Below, one piece after another: positions 16,514 through 25,162 of a stretch of 64,000 nucleotides of DNA. Where the stretch lies: positions 2,199,501-2,263,500 of the forward strand of contig NZ_CP050265.1 in NCBI RefSeq assembly GCF_011765465.1, in the 5' to 3' direction. Positions within the stretch are counted from its first letter, which is position 1, and each line of letters starts with the position of its first letter. The DNA comes from Erythrobacter sp. (lineage in GTDB: Bacteria > Pseudomonadota > Alphaproteobacteria > Sphingomonadales > Sphingomonadaceae). The translations under genes and the position numbers were made by a program. The notes below the pieces were generated by a model. It did not search any database, had not been told where the DNA came from, and saw nothing but the letters and a program-made list of their open reading frames with translations.

Positions 16514-19500
16514 TTAGAATTCGTAGCGCGCACCGATCTGGATCCGCCAGGCCGACGGGCCGATGGCGAGGTTGTTCTGGTCGTCCGGGTTGAAGCCGCG
16601 GATGATGTAACGACCCTCGTCGTCCACGCCGCCGTCGACGAGGTCGACGAACTGGCCGCGGGCACGCAGGACGTTCCAGCTGCCGTCGAGCAGGTTGAGG
16701 AAGTTGGCGAAGTCCGCGAACACCTCGACCCGGTCATTGGCGATGCCGGTCAGGCTGCCGATGAAGGGCAGTTCCTGACTGAAGCGCAGGTCCATGTCGA
16801 AGTGCCAGTCGTTGTTGCAGGTGTTGCGCGCAATCGACTCGCCGAGATCGAAGCTGCACTGCCCACCGACTTCGCTCGTGCCGAGATAGTCGAGCAGCGC
16901 GGTCACAGCAGCCGGGTCCGAGGACGGCGAGATGTTCGGATCGTTCACGCCGGTCGGGATGTAGAGCAGCGCGTTGTCCGAACCCGACGAGGAGTCGTTG
17001 AAGACGCCGCCGCCGTCGAAGGTCAGGCTGTAAGGCAGGCCCGAACGCGCCCGGAAGAAGATCCCGATATTGGTGTCGTACCCGTCGAAGAATTCCTCCC
17101 GGAAGTTCACCGTGGCGGTGATGTTGTGACGGGTCTCGAAGTTCGAGGTCGACACCGCCGGGTTCTGACGGTCGAAGGCTGCGGTCACGTCATAGGACGA
17201 GGTTGCGGTCGACGAACCGGCGTTCCGGTTGTTGTTCGAGTCGGTGAAGGCATAGCCGAAATTGACCCGCGTGCTGCCGCCATCGGTGAACAGGCCGCTT
17301 TCGAAGGTCTTCGACAGGATCGCCGAGAACACGTGGCTTTCGAAGCTCGGCCCGTTGGTCAGCTGGATCTCGTCGTCGCGGCGGGTGCTGAAGCACGGCG
17401 CGTTGACGTTCGTGTAGACCGGCGGGGTGCCGCCCGTGCCCTGCAGCTGCGCGGTGCAGCCGGCATTGCTCGGGTCGATCGCGTCGTAGATCGGGCGACC
17501 GTCGACGGTGAAGCCGTTGAGCCCCTGCGACGGGTTCGGCGTCTGCGACAGGTCGACCCAGTTCAGCGTGTCGTTGAACCGCGAGTAGATGTAGTCGAGG
17601 TTCAGGCGCCAGTTGCTGAAGAAGCCGGTTTCCGTGCCGAAGTCGGTGACGAAACCGATGTTCGCACGCACCACGCTCGGCACGTCGATTTCGGGGTCGA
17701 TCGACTGGGTGTCGGCAAGACCCTGCGCGGCCTGCGCCGAACCGGCGTTGATCGCGCACTGCGGGAAGCCCTGGAAGTTCCCGTTGTTCAGCACGTTGAA
17801 CGAACCGTCGGGGTTGGTAAACCCGGCGCAGGTCGCATCGAAGGTCGAACCCTCGCCGACGTTGAAGCCGTTGTTCGAGAAGGCGTTGGAGAACCACACC
17901 ACCGGGTCGCCGCCGGAGAAGATGCCGACGCCGCCGGTCAGACGGCTGTTGTAGAAGAAGCCGTCATTGTCGAATTCGTAGGTCGCCGAGAGACGCGGCA
18001 GAAGCAGCGTGTCGAGACGGCCGAACGAAGTCGCGTTGGTGAAGCCATAGCGATCGAGGAAGTTCGGGTTCGCGGGCGGGGCGTCGCCGTCGTACATCTG
18101 CACACGGATGCCGGCGTTGATCGACAGCTGGTCGGTCGCCTGCCATTCGTCCTGCGCATAGACCGAGTAGATCCGGCGGCTGAACAGCGCGGCGGCCTCG
18201 TTGATGTCACCCGAAGGCGAGGCGTTGATCGTGCCGCCGCCGAGGTTGCCTGCGGCGAGTTCGTCGGCAAGGTCGCCGAACACGCTGGCGAAGTTGCCGC
18301 CCGCGACGACGCCGTTGCGGAAATCGTCGAGGTTGCGGAAGAACAGCGTGCCGGTCGCGTTGATCGCGAACAGGTTGAACACTTCCAGATCGTTGATTTC
18401 GGCGCCGAACTTCAGGAAGTGGCCGTCGCCGGCATCCACGTTCATCTGGAAGCGGGCCTGGTCGATCTTGGTGTCGAGCTGGTTGGCCGAACGGAAGATG
18501 CCCGGGCCCGTGGTCAGCAGGCCGTTTTCGCTGGTGACGCCCGGGACCGGCTGCACGCCGACGGCGAGACGCACGGTCGGGTTGTCCGACTGGGCTTCAC
18601 CGAAGCCGACCGGGCCCTGCACGTCGCCGACTTCGGCGCGGCTGACACGCAGCTCGGTCGAGATCGTGTCGCTCCATTCGGAGTAGAGACGCAGCGAGTA
18701 GTAGTCCGAGACCGTGCCCTCGTCCTCGAACGAGTTGAAGCCGGTCAGGTTCTGGCCGCCGGTGTCGGATTCGATGTTGGTTTCCTCGAGCCGCTGGTAG
18801 GTCGCCTCGAGACGGTGACCATCGGCGATGACGGCGTCGATACGACCGAAATAGCGCACCGAGCTTTCAGGCAGCGTGGTCGGATAGCCGCCCACGTCCT
18901 GGCCATAGACGTCGCGCGCGATCTGCGCGAATTCGTCGAACTGGTTCTGGGTGACGAAGATCGCCTCGTTGGCGAAACCGCCGCCGGCAGGACCGAAATC
19001 GTTGCCGTCGCCGAGGTCGGTTTCTTCATAGCCGAAGGAGAAGAACAGGCGATCCTTGATGATCGGGCCGTTGATCGTGGCACCCCAGCGCTTTTCGCTG
19101 CCGGCCTGGAGCGGGCGACCATCGACTTCGTTGGCGAGCATCCCGTCGTCGAAATAGGTGATGAAGGCCGAACCGTGGAATTCGTTCGAGCCCGCCTTGG
19201 TCACGACGTTGACGAGACAGCCGGTGAATTCGGAATACTCGACGTCGAACGGCGCGAATTCGACGGAGACCTGGTCGACCACGTCGAACGGCAGCGGCAG
19301 CGCGTTACGCGCAGCGAACGGCGTGCCGTTGAGACCGAAGACGTCGGCCTGGACGATGCCGTCGACAGTGAAGGTGTTCGAACGGTCATTGCCACCGAGG
19401 CAGGAGATGCGATCGACGTCGTTCTGGTTGTCGAGCGCGACACGCGGGTCGATGCGGATGATGTCGCGGATATCGCGGGTGATCGACGGGAAGGCTTCGA

Positions 19501-19939
19501 GCGTCTGCGTGTCGAAGGCCGTGCCCGGGCCGACCGCAAGCTGGGTCGCGCCGGCGCGCGCGCCGGTGACGATGATCGTCTCGGCCGCACCCGAAGCGAG
19601 CTGGAAGGTGAAGCTCTGGCGACCGCCGATGCTGGTGAAGACATCCTCGACGGTCTGGCCTTCGTAACCCGGCGCGGTGACGGTCACGCTGTAGGGGCCG
19701 CCCGGCTGCAGGTTGACGACGCGGAACTGGCCGCCCGAACCCGAAGTCGAGGTGCGCGAGCTGCCGGTACGCTCGTCGGTGACGGTGATCGTCGCCCCGG
19801 GAAGAGCATTGCCCGATTCGTCGGTGACCTGACCCTCGACGCCCGAGGTGATCTGCTGCGCGGCTGCCGGAGCGGCGACCATCGCGGTGGCTGCAGAGAG
19901 ACTGACGACGCTCGCTGCAAGGAGATATTTGATCTTCAT
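16514..19939 (-). CDS. TonB-dependent receptor with carboxypeptidase-regulatory domain (Oar-like)
   Basis: A 1141-residue outer-membrane protein. It has an Ala-rich signal peptide ending APAAAQ, and a carboxypeptidase-regulatory-like beta-sandwich (about 25-115) with GQVTDESGNALPGATITV. The plug follows, with AFDTQTLEAFPSITRDIRD and NTFTVDGI, then a long beta-barrel ending in GARYEF with terminal Phe. This is the Oar-type architecture, frequent and numerous in sphingomonads; substrates are generally unknown. The start at 19939 (MKIKYLLA) has AGGGG eight bases upstream; the in-frame extension to 20041 is not signal-like. Several Cys pairs in the extracellular portions suggest disulphides. Confidence 0.93.
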   Translation of the reverse strand: MKIKYLLAASVVSLSAATAMVAAPAAAQQITSGVEGQVTDESGNALPGATITVTDERTGSSRTSTSGSGGQFRVVNLQPGGPYSVTVTAPGYEGQTVEDVFTSIGGRQSFTFQLASGAAETIIVTGARAGATQLAVGPGTAFDTQTLEAFPSITRDIRDIIRIDPRVALDNQNDVDRISCLGGNDRSNTFTVDGIVQADVFGLNGTPFAARNALPLPFDVVDQVSVEFAPFDVEYSEFTGCLVNVVTKAGSNEFHGSAFITYFDDGMLANEVDGRPLQAGSEKRWGATINGPIIKDRLFFSFGYEETDLGDGNDFGPAGGGFANEAIFVTQNQFDEFAQIARDVYGQDVGGYPTTLPESSVRYFGRIDAVIADGHRLEATYQRLEETNIESDTGGQNLTGFNSFEDEGTVSDYYSLRLYSEWSDTISTELRVSRAEVGDVQGPVGFGEAQSDNPTVRLAVGVQPVPGVTSENGLLTTGPGIFRSANQLDTKIDQARFQMNVDAGDGHFLKFGAEINDLEVFNLFAINATGTLFFRNLDDFRNGVVAGGNFASVFGDLADELAAGNLGGGTINASPSGDINEAAALFSRRIYSVYAQDEWQATDQLSINAGIRVQMYDGDAPPANPNFLDRYGFTNATSFGRLDTLLLPRLSATYEFDNDGFFYNSRLTGGVGIFSGGDPVVWFSNAFSNNGFNVGEGSTFDATCAGFTNPDGSFNVLNNGNFQGFPQCAINAGSAQAAQGLADTQSIDPEIDVPSVVRANIGFVTDFGTETGFFSNWRLNLDYIYSRFNDTLNWVDLSQTPNPSQGLNGFTVDGRPIYDAIDPSNAGCTAQLQGTGGTPPVYTNVNAPCFSTRRDDEIQLTNGPSFESHVFSAILSKTFESGLFTDGGSTRVNFGYAFTDSNNNRNAGSSTATSSYDVTAAFDRQNPAVSTSNFETRHNITATVNFREEFFDGYDTNIGIFFRARSGLPYSLTFDGGGVFNDSSSGSDNALLYIPTGVNDPNISPSSDPAAVTALLDYLGTSEVGGQCSFDLGESIARNTCNNDWHFDMDLRFSQELPFIGSLTGIANDRVEVFADFANFLNLLDGSWNVLRARGQFVDLVDGGVDDEGRYIIRGFNPDDQNNLAIGPSAWRIQIGARYEF

Positions 19940-20244
19940 GGAATAGCCCCTGGAGAAGGTTGGAGGAAAGCCGAAGCCGCTCCTAGGTGCGTTGCGCTGC
20001 ACAAAATTGACGTTTTTGTGACAGTTTGATGAAACGAGCATCAGGGTGCTTTTCGACCCTCTCCAGCTATCTATCTGGTCGGCCTTAAAATACGGGATTC
20101 ACAGGGTTTTCAGGAACCAGTGTTGCAGCCGCGCAACGAGCCCGCCTTTTTGTCCGGGCGCGCGAATCCGGGGCCCCGGCGGGTGCGCCGGAGCCCGGCA
20201 GTGTAACATTTCGGTAATGCGCGATTTCGCGCAGTCGCCGCGGG
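19940..20244. promoter_or_regulatory. Leader and promoter region of the TonB-dependent receptor
   Basis: This 305-bp gap lies upstream of the receptor gene and downstream of the oxygenase gene on the same strand. Near 20001-20036 there is a locally AT-rich tract containing ACAAAA (20001-20006) and TTTTGT (20014-20019), a 6-bp inverted repeat that could be an operator or part of the receptor promoter. No coding potential was seen in the rest. A GC-rich hairpin in the distal part is listed separately. Confidence 0.4.
20172..20195 (-). terminator. GC-rich hairpin after the oxygenase gene
   Basis: GGCCCCGGCG (20172-20181) pairs with CGCCGGAGCC (20186-20195) with one imperfect pair and a four-base loop. 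It sits about 50 bases downstream of the oxygenase stop. No T-run follows on the minus strand, so termination efficiency is uncertain. Confidence 0.4.
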
Positions 20245-21192
20245 TCAGGCGAGATTGATCTCGCGCAGGCGCTGCATCAGGAAATCGTGGCTGCTGATCG
20301 GCTCGGGCGCATCCTCGTCGTCTCCGACGCAGCTCGCCAGCGGCTCGATCACGTAATCGGGCCGGAAATGGAGGAAGAACGGCATCGAATAGCGCGAGCG
20401 CCGCGCCGCTTCCCCGCGCGGGTTGACGACCCGGTGCGTGGTCGAGCGCAGGCGGCCATTGGTGAGCCTCTCCAGCATATCGCCGACATTGATGACGAGC
20501 GCGCCTTCGGGCACGTCCACCGCGCGCCATTCGCCCTGTTTCGTGAGCAGTTCGAGCCCCGCTTCCTCGGCGCCGAGCAGCAGGGTGATCGTGTTGATAT
20601 CGCCATGCGCCGCCGCGCGGATCGCGCCTTCGGGCGCGTCGGGGCCGAGCGGCGGATAATGCAGCAGGCGCATGACCGAATTGCCGTCCTCGACCGTGGG
20701 CGCGAAGAAATCGCGTTCCAGCCCAAGGTGCAGTGCGATCGCCTCCAGCACGCGCAGCCCGGCCGTCTCGAAAGCGGCAAAGAGGTCGGAGAACACCGCC
20801 TCGAACCCCTCGACCTCGTCCGGCCAGATGTTCGGGGCCATGAACTCGGAGAGCTGGTGGCCTTCGGGCAGGGTGCGCCCGACGTGCCAGAACTCCTTGA
20901 GGTCGAAGATTTCCGCGTCCTTCGCCTTTTCCGTCCCGAACGGCGTGTAGCCGCGCGCGCCGCCCCCGCCTTCGAGCTTGTAGGCGCGCTTGACGGCTTC
21001 GGGCAGAGCGAAGAATTCGCGGCTCTTAGCCTCGGCCCGCTCGATCAGGTCTTGCGGGATGCCGTGGTCGCGAATCACGGCGAAGCCGTATTCGGCAAAG
21101 CTGCGGCCGAGTTCGTCGGCGATCATCTCGAGCGGCTGGGCGATCGAGACGACGGCGATGTCGGCCTGCGTGTCGGAAACTGTTTCGGTCAT
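20245..21192 (-). CDS. 2-oxoglutarate/Fe(II) oxygenase, isopenicillin-N-synthase-like
   Basis: This 315-residue enzyme belongs to the isopenicillin N synthase/2OG-Fe(II) dioxygenase superfamily. It has the N-terminal domain (GFAVIRDHGIPQDLIERA, about 37-54) and the jelly-roll core with iron ligands in AAHGDINTITLLL (His-x-Asp) and in STTHRVVNP (distal His). The R-x-S 2OG-binding pair is in RRSRYSMPFF. Bacterial members often act on small amino-acid-derived or flavonoid-like substrates, and neither product nor pathway can be told here. It lies upstream of the TonB receptor and 82 bp downstream of the nucleoside transporter, all leftward, possibly one unit. Confidence 0.9.
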   Translation of the reverse strand: MTETVSDTQADIAVVSIAQPLEMIADELGRSFAEYGFAVIRDHGIPQDLIERAEAKSREFFALPEAVKRAYKLEGGGGARGYTPFGTEKAKDAEIFDLKEFWHVGRTLPEGHQLSEFMAPNIWPDEVEGFEAVFSDLFAAFETAGLRVLEAIALHLGLERDFFAPTVEDGNSVMRLLHYPPLGPDAPEGAIRAAAHGDINTITLLLGAEEAGLELLTKQGEWRAVDVPEGALVINVGDMLERLTNGRLRSTTHRVVNPRGEAARRSRYSMPFFLHFRPDYVIEPLASCVGDDEDAPEPISSHDFLMQRLREINLA

Positions 21193-21274
21193 GGTATGCC
21201 TATCTAGGGGATGCAGCGGCGCTGTGCCAGCTTGGGCCCTTGAAGCCAGTGCCGCGCGCCGCCCTTGATCGCGG

Positions 21275-22759
21275 TCAAAGGGGAAGGAACAGGCTCGCCA
21301 GCGCCGCGCTCATCAGGTTGGCGAGACTGCCGGCGGCAAGCGCCTTGAGCCCCAGCCGCGCAATTACCGGGCGCTGGTTGGGGGCGAGGCTGCCGGTCAC
21401 CGCCATCTGGATCGCGATCGAGGAGAAATTGGCGAAGCCGCACAGCGCGAAGGTGACGATCGCCCGGCTGCGCTCAGTCAGCTGGTCGCCGGTCATCGCG
21501 CCGAGGTCGATGAAGGCGACGAATTCGTTGAGCACGATCTTGGTCCCGAACAGCCCGCCCGCAAGCCGCGCCTGCTCCCAGTCGGAAATGCCGATCAGAA
21601 ACATGACCGGCGCGAAGATCGTGCCGAGCAGTCCCTGGAAGCTTAGGTTCTCGAGCCAGGCCGCGGTGTCCGCTCCGAACGGCACGCCAAGCCCGGCCGC
21701 GAGCGCGACCAGGCCCGACCCGATCCCGCCCAACAGCCCGTTGGCGAGCGCGACCAGCGCCACGAAGACCATCACCATGGCCCCGACCGCGACCGCCAGT
21801 TTGACCCCGGTCTGGGTTCCCTGCGCCGCAGCCTCGATGATGTTGGCGGGACGCTGGCCTTCCTCGAAGGTTTCGGCCAGTTCGACCGCCTCGTCCGCCT
21901 CGTAAACCGCTGGTCCCATCGGACCGCCCCCGCTGCTGCTGCCGCCACCTTGCGGAAGCTCGATTTCCTCGCCGTTCGCGCCGACCATCACCACGCGCGT
22001 CCCTTCGCTCGGCGGGCCGGACTTGCGGCGCAGGCGGGCCCCCGCCATCGCCGCGACATCGGCAGCGCCCGCTTCGATCCGGACAGGCTCATCGGGCATG
22101 ATGATCTTGGCCATCAGGATGCCCCCGGGGGCCGACATGAAAGCGGCGGCGAGCAGGAAGGGCACCGCCTCGTCCCCGATGAAACTGGCATAGGCGGCAA
22201 GGATGGTTCCCGCGACCCCGGCCATGCCGACCGCCATGAGCGTGAAAAGCTGCGAAGGCGGAAGCGAGGCGAGATAGGGCCGCACGACCAGCGGGCTTTC
22301 CGACTGGCCGACGAAGATATTGGCCGCGCTTCCCAGCGCCTCGACCCGGCTGACCCCGGTGATCCAGCCGATCGCGCCGCCGACCCAGCGCACCAGCCGC
22401 TGCATGATGCCGAGATGGTAGAGGATCGCGACGATTGCGGCGAAGAAGACGATCACCGGCAGCGCGGCGATGACGAAGGCGGTGGCGAAGGGATTGGAAT
22501 CCATCGGCCCGAACACGCTCTCGATCCCGACGACCGAATAGTCGAGCAGCGCGATGACGCCCTGCGAAAGCCCCTGGATGATGTCCTGGCCGAAAGGCAC
22601 GCGCAGGACCAGCACCGCCATCGCCGCCTGCAGCGCAAAGGCCGCACCGACCACGCGCAGGCGGATATGCGAGCGGCCCGAAGACAGGGCATAGGCGATC
22701 CCGAGGATGGCAAGGATGCCGAGCAGGCTGAAGAGAATGGACGTGGCGCTTTCGTTCAC
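21275..22759 (-). CDS. Concentrative nucleoside transporter (NupC/CNT family)
   Basis: CNT proteins import nucleosides with Na+ or H+. The 494-residue product shows GQSESPLVVRPYL (about 151-163), FMSAPGGILMAKI (208-220) and the C-terminal core GTKIVLNEFVAF with ALCGFANFSSIAIQ, all family signatures. A GTG start at 22759 is proposed because hydrophobic sequence begins there (NESATSILFSLLG). The only upstream ATG would add about 86 Pro/Arg-rich residues. An extra ~75-residue soluble insert (about 229-303), with a Ser/Gly run and acidic segments, separates the two halves and is not usual for NupC-length (about 400 aa) members. Confidence 0.9.
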   Translation of the reverse strand: MNESATSILFSLLGILAILGIAYALSSGRSHIRLRVVGAAFALQAAMAVLVLRVPFGQDIIQGLSQGVIALLDYSVVGIESVFGPMDSNPFATAFVIAALPVIVFFAAIVAILYHLGIMQRLVRWVGGAIGWITGVSRVEALGSAANIFVGQSESPLVVRPYLASLPPSQLFTLMAVGMAGVAGTILAAYASFIGDEAVPFLLAAAFMSAPGGILMAKIIMPDEPVRIEAGAADVAAMAGARLRRKSGPPSEGTRVVMVGANGEEIELPQGGGSSSGGGPMGPAVYEADEAVELAETFEEGQRPANIIEAAAQGTQTGVKLAVAVGAMVMVFVALVALANGLLGGIGSGLVALAAGLGVPFGADTAAWLENLSFQGLLGTIFAPVMFLIGISDWEQARLAGGLFGTKIVLNEFVAFIDLGAMTGDQLTERSRAIVTFALCGFANFSSIAIQMAVTGSLAPNQRPVIARLGLKALAAGSLANLMSAALASLFLPL

Positions 22760-23020
22760 GGCGGAATTCGGCTCTTGGTGGGCGTGCGGAAAAGCTGCGC
22801 GCTTTCCGCAGGCGGTAGACGTGTCGGAGACTGACCCCCCGGCGCGCAGGAGCGCACCTTGTGCCCTTCGCGTGGCACTTTGCGGAGGAATGCGCAATAG
22901 TCCAGAGGCAGGCCGCGCAACCGGCAGCCGGGAGAACGCTCCCGACAGGCTCGTCCCGGTCGGGGAAGCGGGCGGGCTTGCCGCTTCCCTTTTCGGCCCC
23001 GCCCGACTAGCGCACAAGGC

Positions 23021-23740
23021 ATGACCGAGACCGTTTCCGCGCCCCGCCGGGTCGCCATGCCGCTGGGCCTGTTCGTCTTCACCTTGCTCTATGGCGGCAT
23101 GACCGTGCTCGCGGGCGTCATCGCGTTCAAGCAGGTCCAGCTCTGGCCGAGCGAGCTGGCGGTCGAAAGCGGGATCTTCGCCTTCCTGCTGCTGGTCGTG
23201 ATCTCCAGCACCATCGCCCAGCTTTACGGACGGGCGATGGCGCAGCGCATCGTGTGGTGGGGATTCCTCCCGCTCGGGCTTTCGGCGGCGATCATCTTCC
23301 TCGTTCTCGGCCTGCCGCCCTCGCCCGAGATGACCGACTTCCGCGGCGAGGATCTCGCCGCCTTCGAGCGGGTGCTGGGCCAGACGCCGCGCATCATGCT
23401 GGCGGGACCGGCCGCCTATCTCGTCTCGCTCCTGCTCAACATCTGGATCTTCGACCGGCTGCGCGGCGAAGGAGAAGGCACCACGATCGGCCTGATGATC
23501 CGGGGAGCGGTCGCCTCCGCGCTGAGCCAGGCGGTCGATTCGGTGATCTTCGTGACGCTCGCTTTTTACGGCCAGTTCGACATATCCACCCTGCTGGTCG
23601 GCCAGGTCATCGCCAAGGTGACATTGAGCCTGTTGCTGGTCCCCTTCCTCATCACCTTCGGGGTGCGCGCGGCCCGCTGGCTCGACGGGCGCGAAGAAAC
23701 TCCGCAGCCCGGCAGTTCGGCATCGCCCCCGGCCGATTGA
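23021..23740 (+). CDS. Queuosine precursor transporter (YhhQ/VUT family)
   Basis: A 239-residue integral membrane protein with about six helices. It matches the YhhQ/queuosine precursor transporter family through RIMLAGPAAYLVSLLLNIWIF (start RIMLAGPAAYLVS), RGAVASALSQAVDSVIFVT-like RGAVASALSQAVDSVIF, and a helix-rich C-terminus. Members import preQ0/preQ1 or related bases used in tRNA queuosine synthesis. It diverges from the nucleoside transporter gene, an interesting nucleobase/nucleoside pairing, though shared regulation cannot be shown. The N-terminus is extended by about ten polar residues. Confidence 0.88.
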   Translation: MTETVSAPRRVAMPLGLFVFTLLYGGMTVLAGVIAFKQVQLWPSELAVESGIFAFLLLVVISSTIAQLYGRAMAQRIVWWGFLPLGLSAAIIFLVLGLPPSPEMTDFRGEDLAAFERVLGQTPRIMLAGPAAYLVSLLLNIWIFDRLRGEGEGTTIGLMIRGAVASALSQAVDSVIFVTLAFYGQFDISTLLVGQVIAKVTLSLLLVPFLITFGVRAARWLDGREETPQPGSSASPPAD

Positions 23741-23800
23741 TTATCCCGCCACTCGACCTAAGCTGTCTGCCGGGGCGGAAGGCATGGAGGGAGAAAAGCG

Positions 23801-24127
23801 ATGCGGTTTTCGGGCTATGCTCTGGCACTCGGCGCTCTGGCGCTGGCCGGATGCACCTATGATGATGCGAGCGATTCCGCGGCAAGCGTCTATTACCAAT
23901 GCGACCGCGGCCCGCTGCTCACAGTCGATTATCTCGAAGGCGACCGGGTGCAGGTGCAGGTAGGCGATGAGGAACCGCTCATCCTGCCGCAGGTTCCGGC
24001 CGCATCGGGCGCGAAATACATGACGGCGCGCCACACCTTCTGGGACCGCGGCGACGAGGCCACGTGGACGGTGGGCCGGATGATGCCGATGACCTGCACG
24101 AAAGTCGCACCGAAGCGCGGGATGTAA
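23801..24127 (+). CDS. MliC-like C-type lysozyme inhibitor lipoprotein
   Basis: A 108-residue lipoprotein with signal MRFSGYALALGALALAGC (lipobox ALAGC). The mature part has VYYQCDRGPLLTVDYL and ends TWTVGRMMPMTC, the two-Cys beta-barrel pattern of membrane-bound lysozyme inhibitors (MliC/PliC). These protect peptidoglycan from c-type lysozymes at the outer membrane. The gene lies 61 bp after the queuosine transporter in the same direction. It is the last chromosomal gene before the left end of the tRNA-Lys element. Confidence 0.82.
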   Translation: MRFSGYALALGALALAGCTYDDASDSAASVYYQCDRGPLLTVDYLEGDRVQVQVGDEEPLILPQVPAASGAKYMTARHTFWDRGDEATWTVGRMMPMTCTKVAPKRGM

Positions 24128-24155
24128 GAGCCTTGCATCCCATCGCGGCGCAGCG

Positions 24156-24192
24156 ATGGTGAGCCCTGCTGGGTTCGAACCAGCGACCTACT
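24156..24192. repeat. Left attachment site (tRNA-Lys 3' end copy)
   Basis: A 37-bp perfect direct repeat of 31545-31581, containing the T-arm and the acceptor/CCA end of tRNA-Lys but no 5' half. It therefore marks the displaced end of the integration target. Identity ends sharply after 24192, where element sequence begins, and before 24156, where chromosomal sequence continues. Confidence 0.95.
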
Positions 24193-24522
24193 CCCGGTAT
24201 CAGCCCCTAAAACCGCAGTTTTCTGCCATTTCTGCACCACTCGTAACGGGGTATTGTGTAGCACTCTGCGGGCACCGGAGGCAAGCCTCAGGTCACCTGA
24301 GGGGCAGGCCTACGGGGAGTGGGATATGGAGACCCTCAGGGCTGAGGTGGAGAAGCTCGGGCGGTATGAGATCTAGGGCCTGCCCAGACAAGGGGTCTAG
24401 GTCTTAGAAAGCGGCTCTTCACGCTCCCAGTTTCCTGCGGGTTACAAAGCCCCTTAGCGTCCCGTATCGACAGCGAAGGTAGGTATGCCCCGTTTTGGTC
24501 GATACGGGACGCTAATGGCCCG
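24193..24522. other. Left-end non-coding part of the element
   Basis: These 330 bases hold no convincing gene. Near 24209-24222 the sequence AAAACCGCAGTTTT is a small inverted repeat close to the attachment site that could be an arm-type integrase or excisionase site. The 3' part contains the long hairpin at 24454-24515. A 16-residue frame at 24326-24376 is noted but not called. Confidence 0.4.
24454..24515 (-). terminator. Long hairpin, copy 1 of an element-specific pair
   Basis: TTAGCGTCCCGTATCGAC (24454-24471) is perfectly complementary to 24498-24515, an 18-bp stem with a 26-base loop. It begins eight bases beyond the stop of the HIRAN gene (minus strand). A diverged relative lies at 26993-27057 in the equivalent place after another gene. 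No T-run follows, so it may protect mRNA 3' ends or be a protein-binding site instead of an intrinsic terminator. Confidence 0.6.
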
Positions 24523-25053
24523 TCAAACGAAGCTGTATAGGCCCGCCGCACCCACCAGCACAAAGCCGACGAGAACCCCCATGCATCCGCCCTTGGGTTC
24601 TCCCTCTGCGTTGCCCCCGGTGAATGCCCCTGAGGCATCCCGCTCTCGCCCCATGGCTGCTATCTGGCCTCTCCGCGATCGCTCTTGCTCCTCGTCGAGC
24701 GGGCGGAAGGCCGGGAGCTTGTTGCCTTCCCATGCGATGGCAATCTTCGCCCCGTAGGAGGCAAACCCCTTCACCCCGCCTTTCAGCTCATGGACCCGTG
24801 CGGCGTAGGACACCCCGTCATCTAGAGCAGGGGCGAAGGCTGCGGCATCCTCCCGCGACAGGAAGCCTATGTCTTTCCCGTTCCAGAGCACGGCCACTGC
24901 GTTTGGGTCATGCGGGTTATCGGGCTGGCGCTGGAGGCTGACCTCGTCGCCGGGATCAACCTTCGCAAGGAGATTCTGGCGCGGGGTTCCGTCCGTCGCG
25001 TCACGGGACTCGCCGACAATGTCGAAGACCTTCTTGCGTGTGGGTGCTGCCAT
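24523..25053 (-). CDS. HIRAN-domain protein with C-terminal membrane helix
   Basis: The 176-residue product has a HIRAN domain (about residues 8-98), recognised by VGESRDATDG, then DPGDEVSLQRQPDNPHDPNA with AVLWNGKDIGFLSREDAAAF. HIRAN modules bind 3' ends of single-stranded DNA or damaged DNA in eukaryotic HLTF and occur alone in many phages and mobile elements. An acidic linker leads to one C-terminal membrane helix (about 156-175). A membrane-tethered HIRAN is unusual. It is the last gene of the element on this strand, followed by a long hairpin, with an immediate role not deducible. Confidence 0.82.
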   Translation of the reverse strand: MAAPTRKKVFDIVGESRDATDGTPRQNLLAKVDPGDEVSLQRQPDNPHDPNAVAVLWNGKDIGFLSREDAAAFAPALDDGVSYAARVHELKGGVKGFASYGAKIAIAWEGNKLPAFRPLDEEQERSRRGQIAAMGRERDASGAFTGGNAEGEPKGGCMGVLVGFVLVGAAGLYSFV

Positions 25054-25162
25054 GCGGCCAGCCTAGCGGATATCCCAAGGGCGGCAAGGGCATGGGCAAG
25101 GTCGAAAAAATCAGACCCTCTCAGGCGAATGAGCGCGAGTGCGTTACCCGAGCAATACACCC

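Noticed and set aside
16802..20029. Long plus-strand frame of 1075 residues
   Set aside because: It is antisense to the TonB-dependent receptor, is rich in Arg/Val/Asp repeats typical of GC-rich shadow frames, and lacks any recognisable domain.
24326..24376. 16-residue frame METLRAEVEKLGRYEI near the left end of the element
   Set aside because: It has a fair ribosome site and looks protein-like, possibly the tail of a lost gene, but it is too short to support.
24156..24407. Frame beginning in the tRNA-Lys repeat
   Set aside because: Antisense tRNA sequence is read as protein (SPAGFEPATYS), a well-known artefact at tRNA genes.
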